The notes below the pieces were generated by a model. That model searched no databases, was not told the origin of the DNA, and was given only the letters and a program-made list of their open reading frames with translations. From positions 1 through 31,850 of the IMG/VR virus record IMGVR_UViG_3300042382_000363: DNA of 31,850 nt; one strand, given 5' to 3'. Every line of letters starts with the position of its first letter. Within the stretch, counting starts at the first letter, position 1. Position numbers and translations under genes: made by a program. Below are positions 31,454 to 31,850 of the stretch, piece after piece. This DNA comes from a virus.

Positions 31454-31850
31454 ATGGAAGAAAGGAATTTTGGTTACTTAGGATTTACATTTCAACAATC
31501 CCTTATAAAGGCGATTATTGAAGATAAAAAATATGGTGAGACTATAATTGATGTTATTGAAAGCAAATTTTTTGATAACAATTCATTTAAGTTTATCATG
31601 GAGAATATGAAAGAATTGTACAAATCGTACAACAAAATTCCCGATTACAATACTTTGGCACAGAAAATAATGGCTGAAGGGTCTGGTAGTCAAACTTCTA
31701 AAATACACACGGATACTTTGGAGGCGATTAAAGATAATGAACAACAAATTGAATATGTAAAAGACACCGCATTAAATTTCTGTAGACAACAAAATTTAAA
31801 AAAGGAACTTAAGAACGTACAAAACATTATTGATAACGGTGAATTTGAAG
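31454..31850 (+). CDS. 41: Replicative DNA helicase, T4 gp41-like (N-terminal part; runs off the window)
   Basis: The first 132 codons of a DnaB/gp41-type helicase are visible. MEERNFGYLGFTFQQSLIKA is typical of the gp41 N-terminus. FFDNNSFKFIMENMKELYKS, KIPDYNTLAQKI and LNFCRQQNLKKELKNV follow the helical N-terminal domain of DnaB-family hexamers. The ATPase domain lies beyond the edge, so activity cannot be judged. TATAAATA at 31442-31449 lies 4 bases before the ATG. It has the T4 late orientation, opposite to the octamers of the virion genes, in a general AT run, so I do not call it a promoter. The gene starts 22 bp after the previous stop. Confidence 0.85.
   Translation, partial: MEERNFGYLGFTFQQSLIKAIIEDKKYGETIIDVIESKFFDNNSFKFIMENMKELYKSYNKIPDYNTLAQKIMAEGSGSQTSKIHTDTLEAIKDNEQQIEYVKDTALNFCRQQNLKKELKNVQNIIDNGEFE

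Overview
This window is part of the genome of a T4-like contractile-tailed phage (myovirus). The evidence is a family-B DNA polymerase of the gp43 type, neck proteins like gp13, gp14 and gp15, a tail sheath (gp18) and tail tube (gp19), a tape measure, large baseplate proteins, and a replication and recombination block: gp32-like SSB, UvsX-like recombinase, RNase H/FEN nuclease and the start of a gp41-like helicase. No capsid, portal or terminase gene is present. The DNA is strongly AT-rich. Start codons are mostly preceded by A-rich stretches rather than Shine-Dalgarno sequences, a habit of Bacteroidetes and their phages. A Bacteroidetes host is therefore plausible, but it is an inference. I see no tRNA, rRNA, CRISPR array or insertion sequence.

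Layout. Positions 3-149 hold the end of an unrecognised gene. Positions 240-3137 encode DNA polymerase. A mixed-strand block follows: the gp13-like neck gene (minus, 3134-4255), a nuclease-like gene (plus, 4294-5346) and a SNF2-family helicase (minus, 5326-7077). From 7134 nearly everything runs on the plus strand. The order is gp14-like neck, gp15-like tail terminator with two extra C-terminal repeats, a 51-aa ribbon-helix-helix-like gene on the minus strand (8927-9082), sheath, a 307-bp intergenic control region, tube, and a tail assembly chaperone with an apparent +1-frame extension. Then come the tape measure, a 1586-aa baseplate protein with an OmpA-like domain, a gp53-like protein, a 1939-aa hub protein, three small genes, and the replication block from 28042 to the right edge.

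Control. The octamer TATTTATA, the exact reverse complement of the T4 late consensus TATAAATA, stands upstream of most virion genes and reads in the direction of transcription. It is the best candidate for this phage's late promoter. Three clear hairpin/T-tract terminators follow sheath, tube and the 121-aa gene. The region 12106-12412 also carries a near-perfect parS-like palindrome and a cluster of palindromes and direct repeats around one octamer. This is the most unusual non-coding DNA in the window.

The genes together cover neck, tail and baseplate building plus core replication. The most unusual points are the inverted-sense late promoter, the parS-like site, the candidate +1 frameshift before the tape measure, the hidden ribbon-helix-helix gene, the cysteine-free SSB, and the enlarged tail proteins with added domains.
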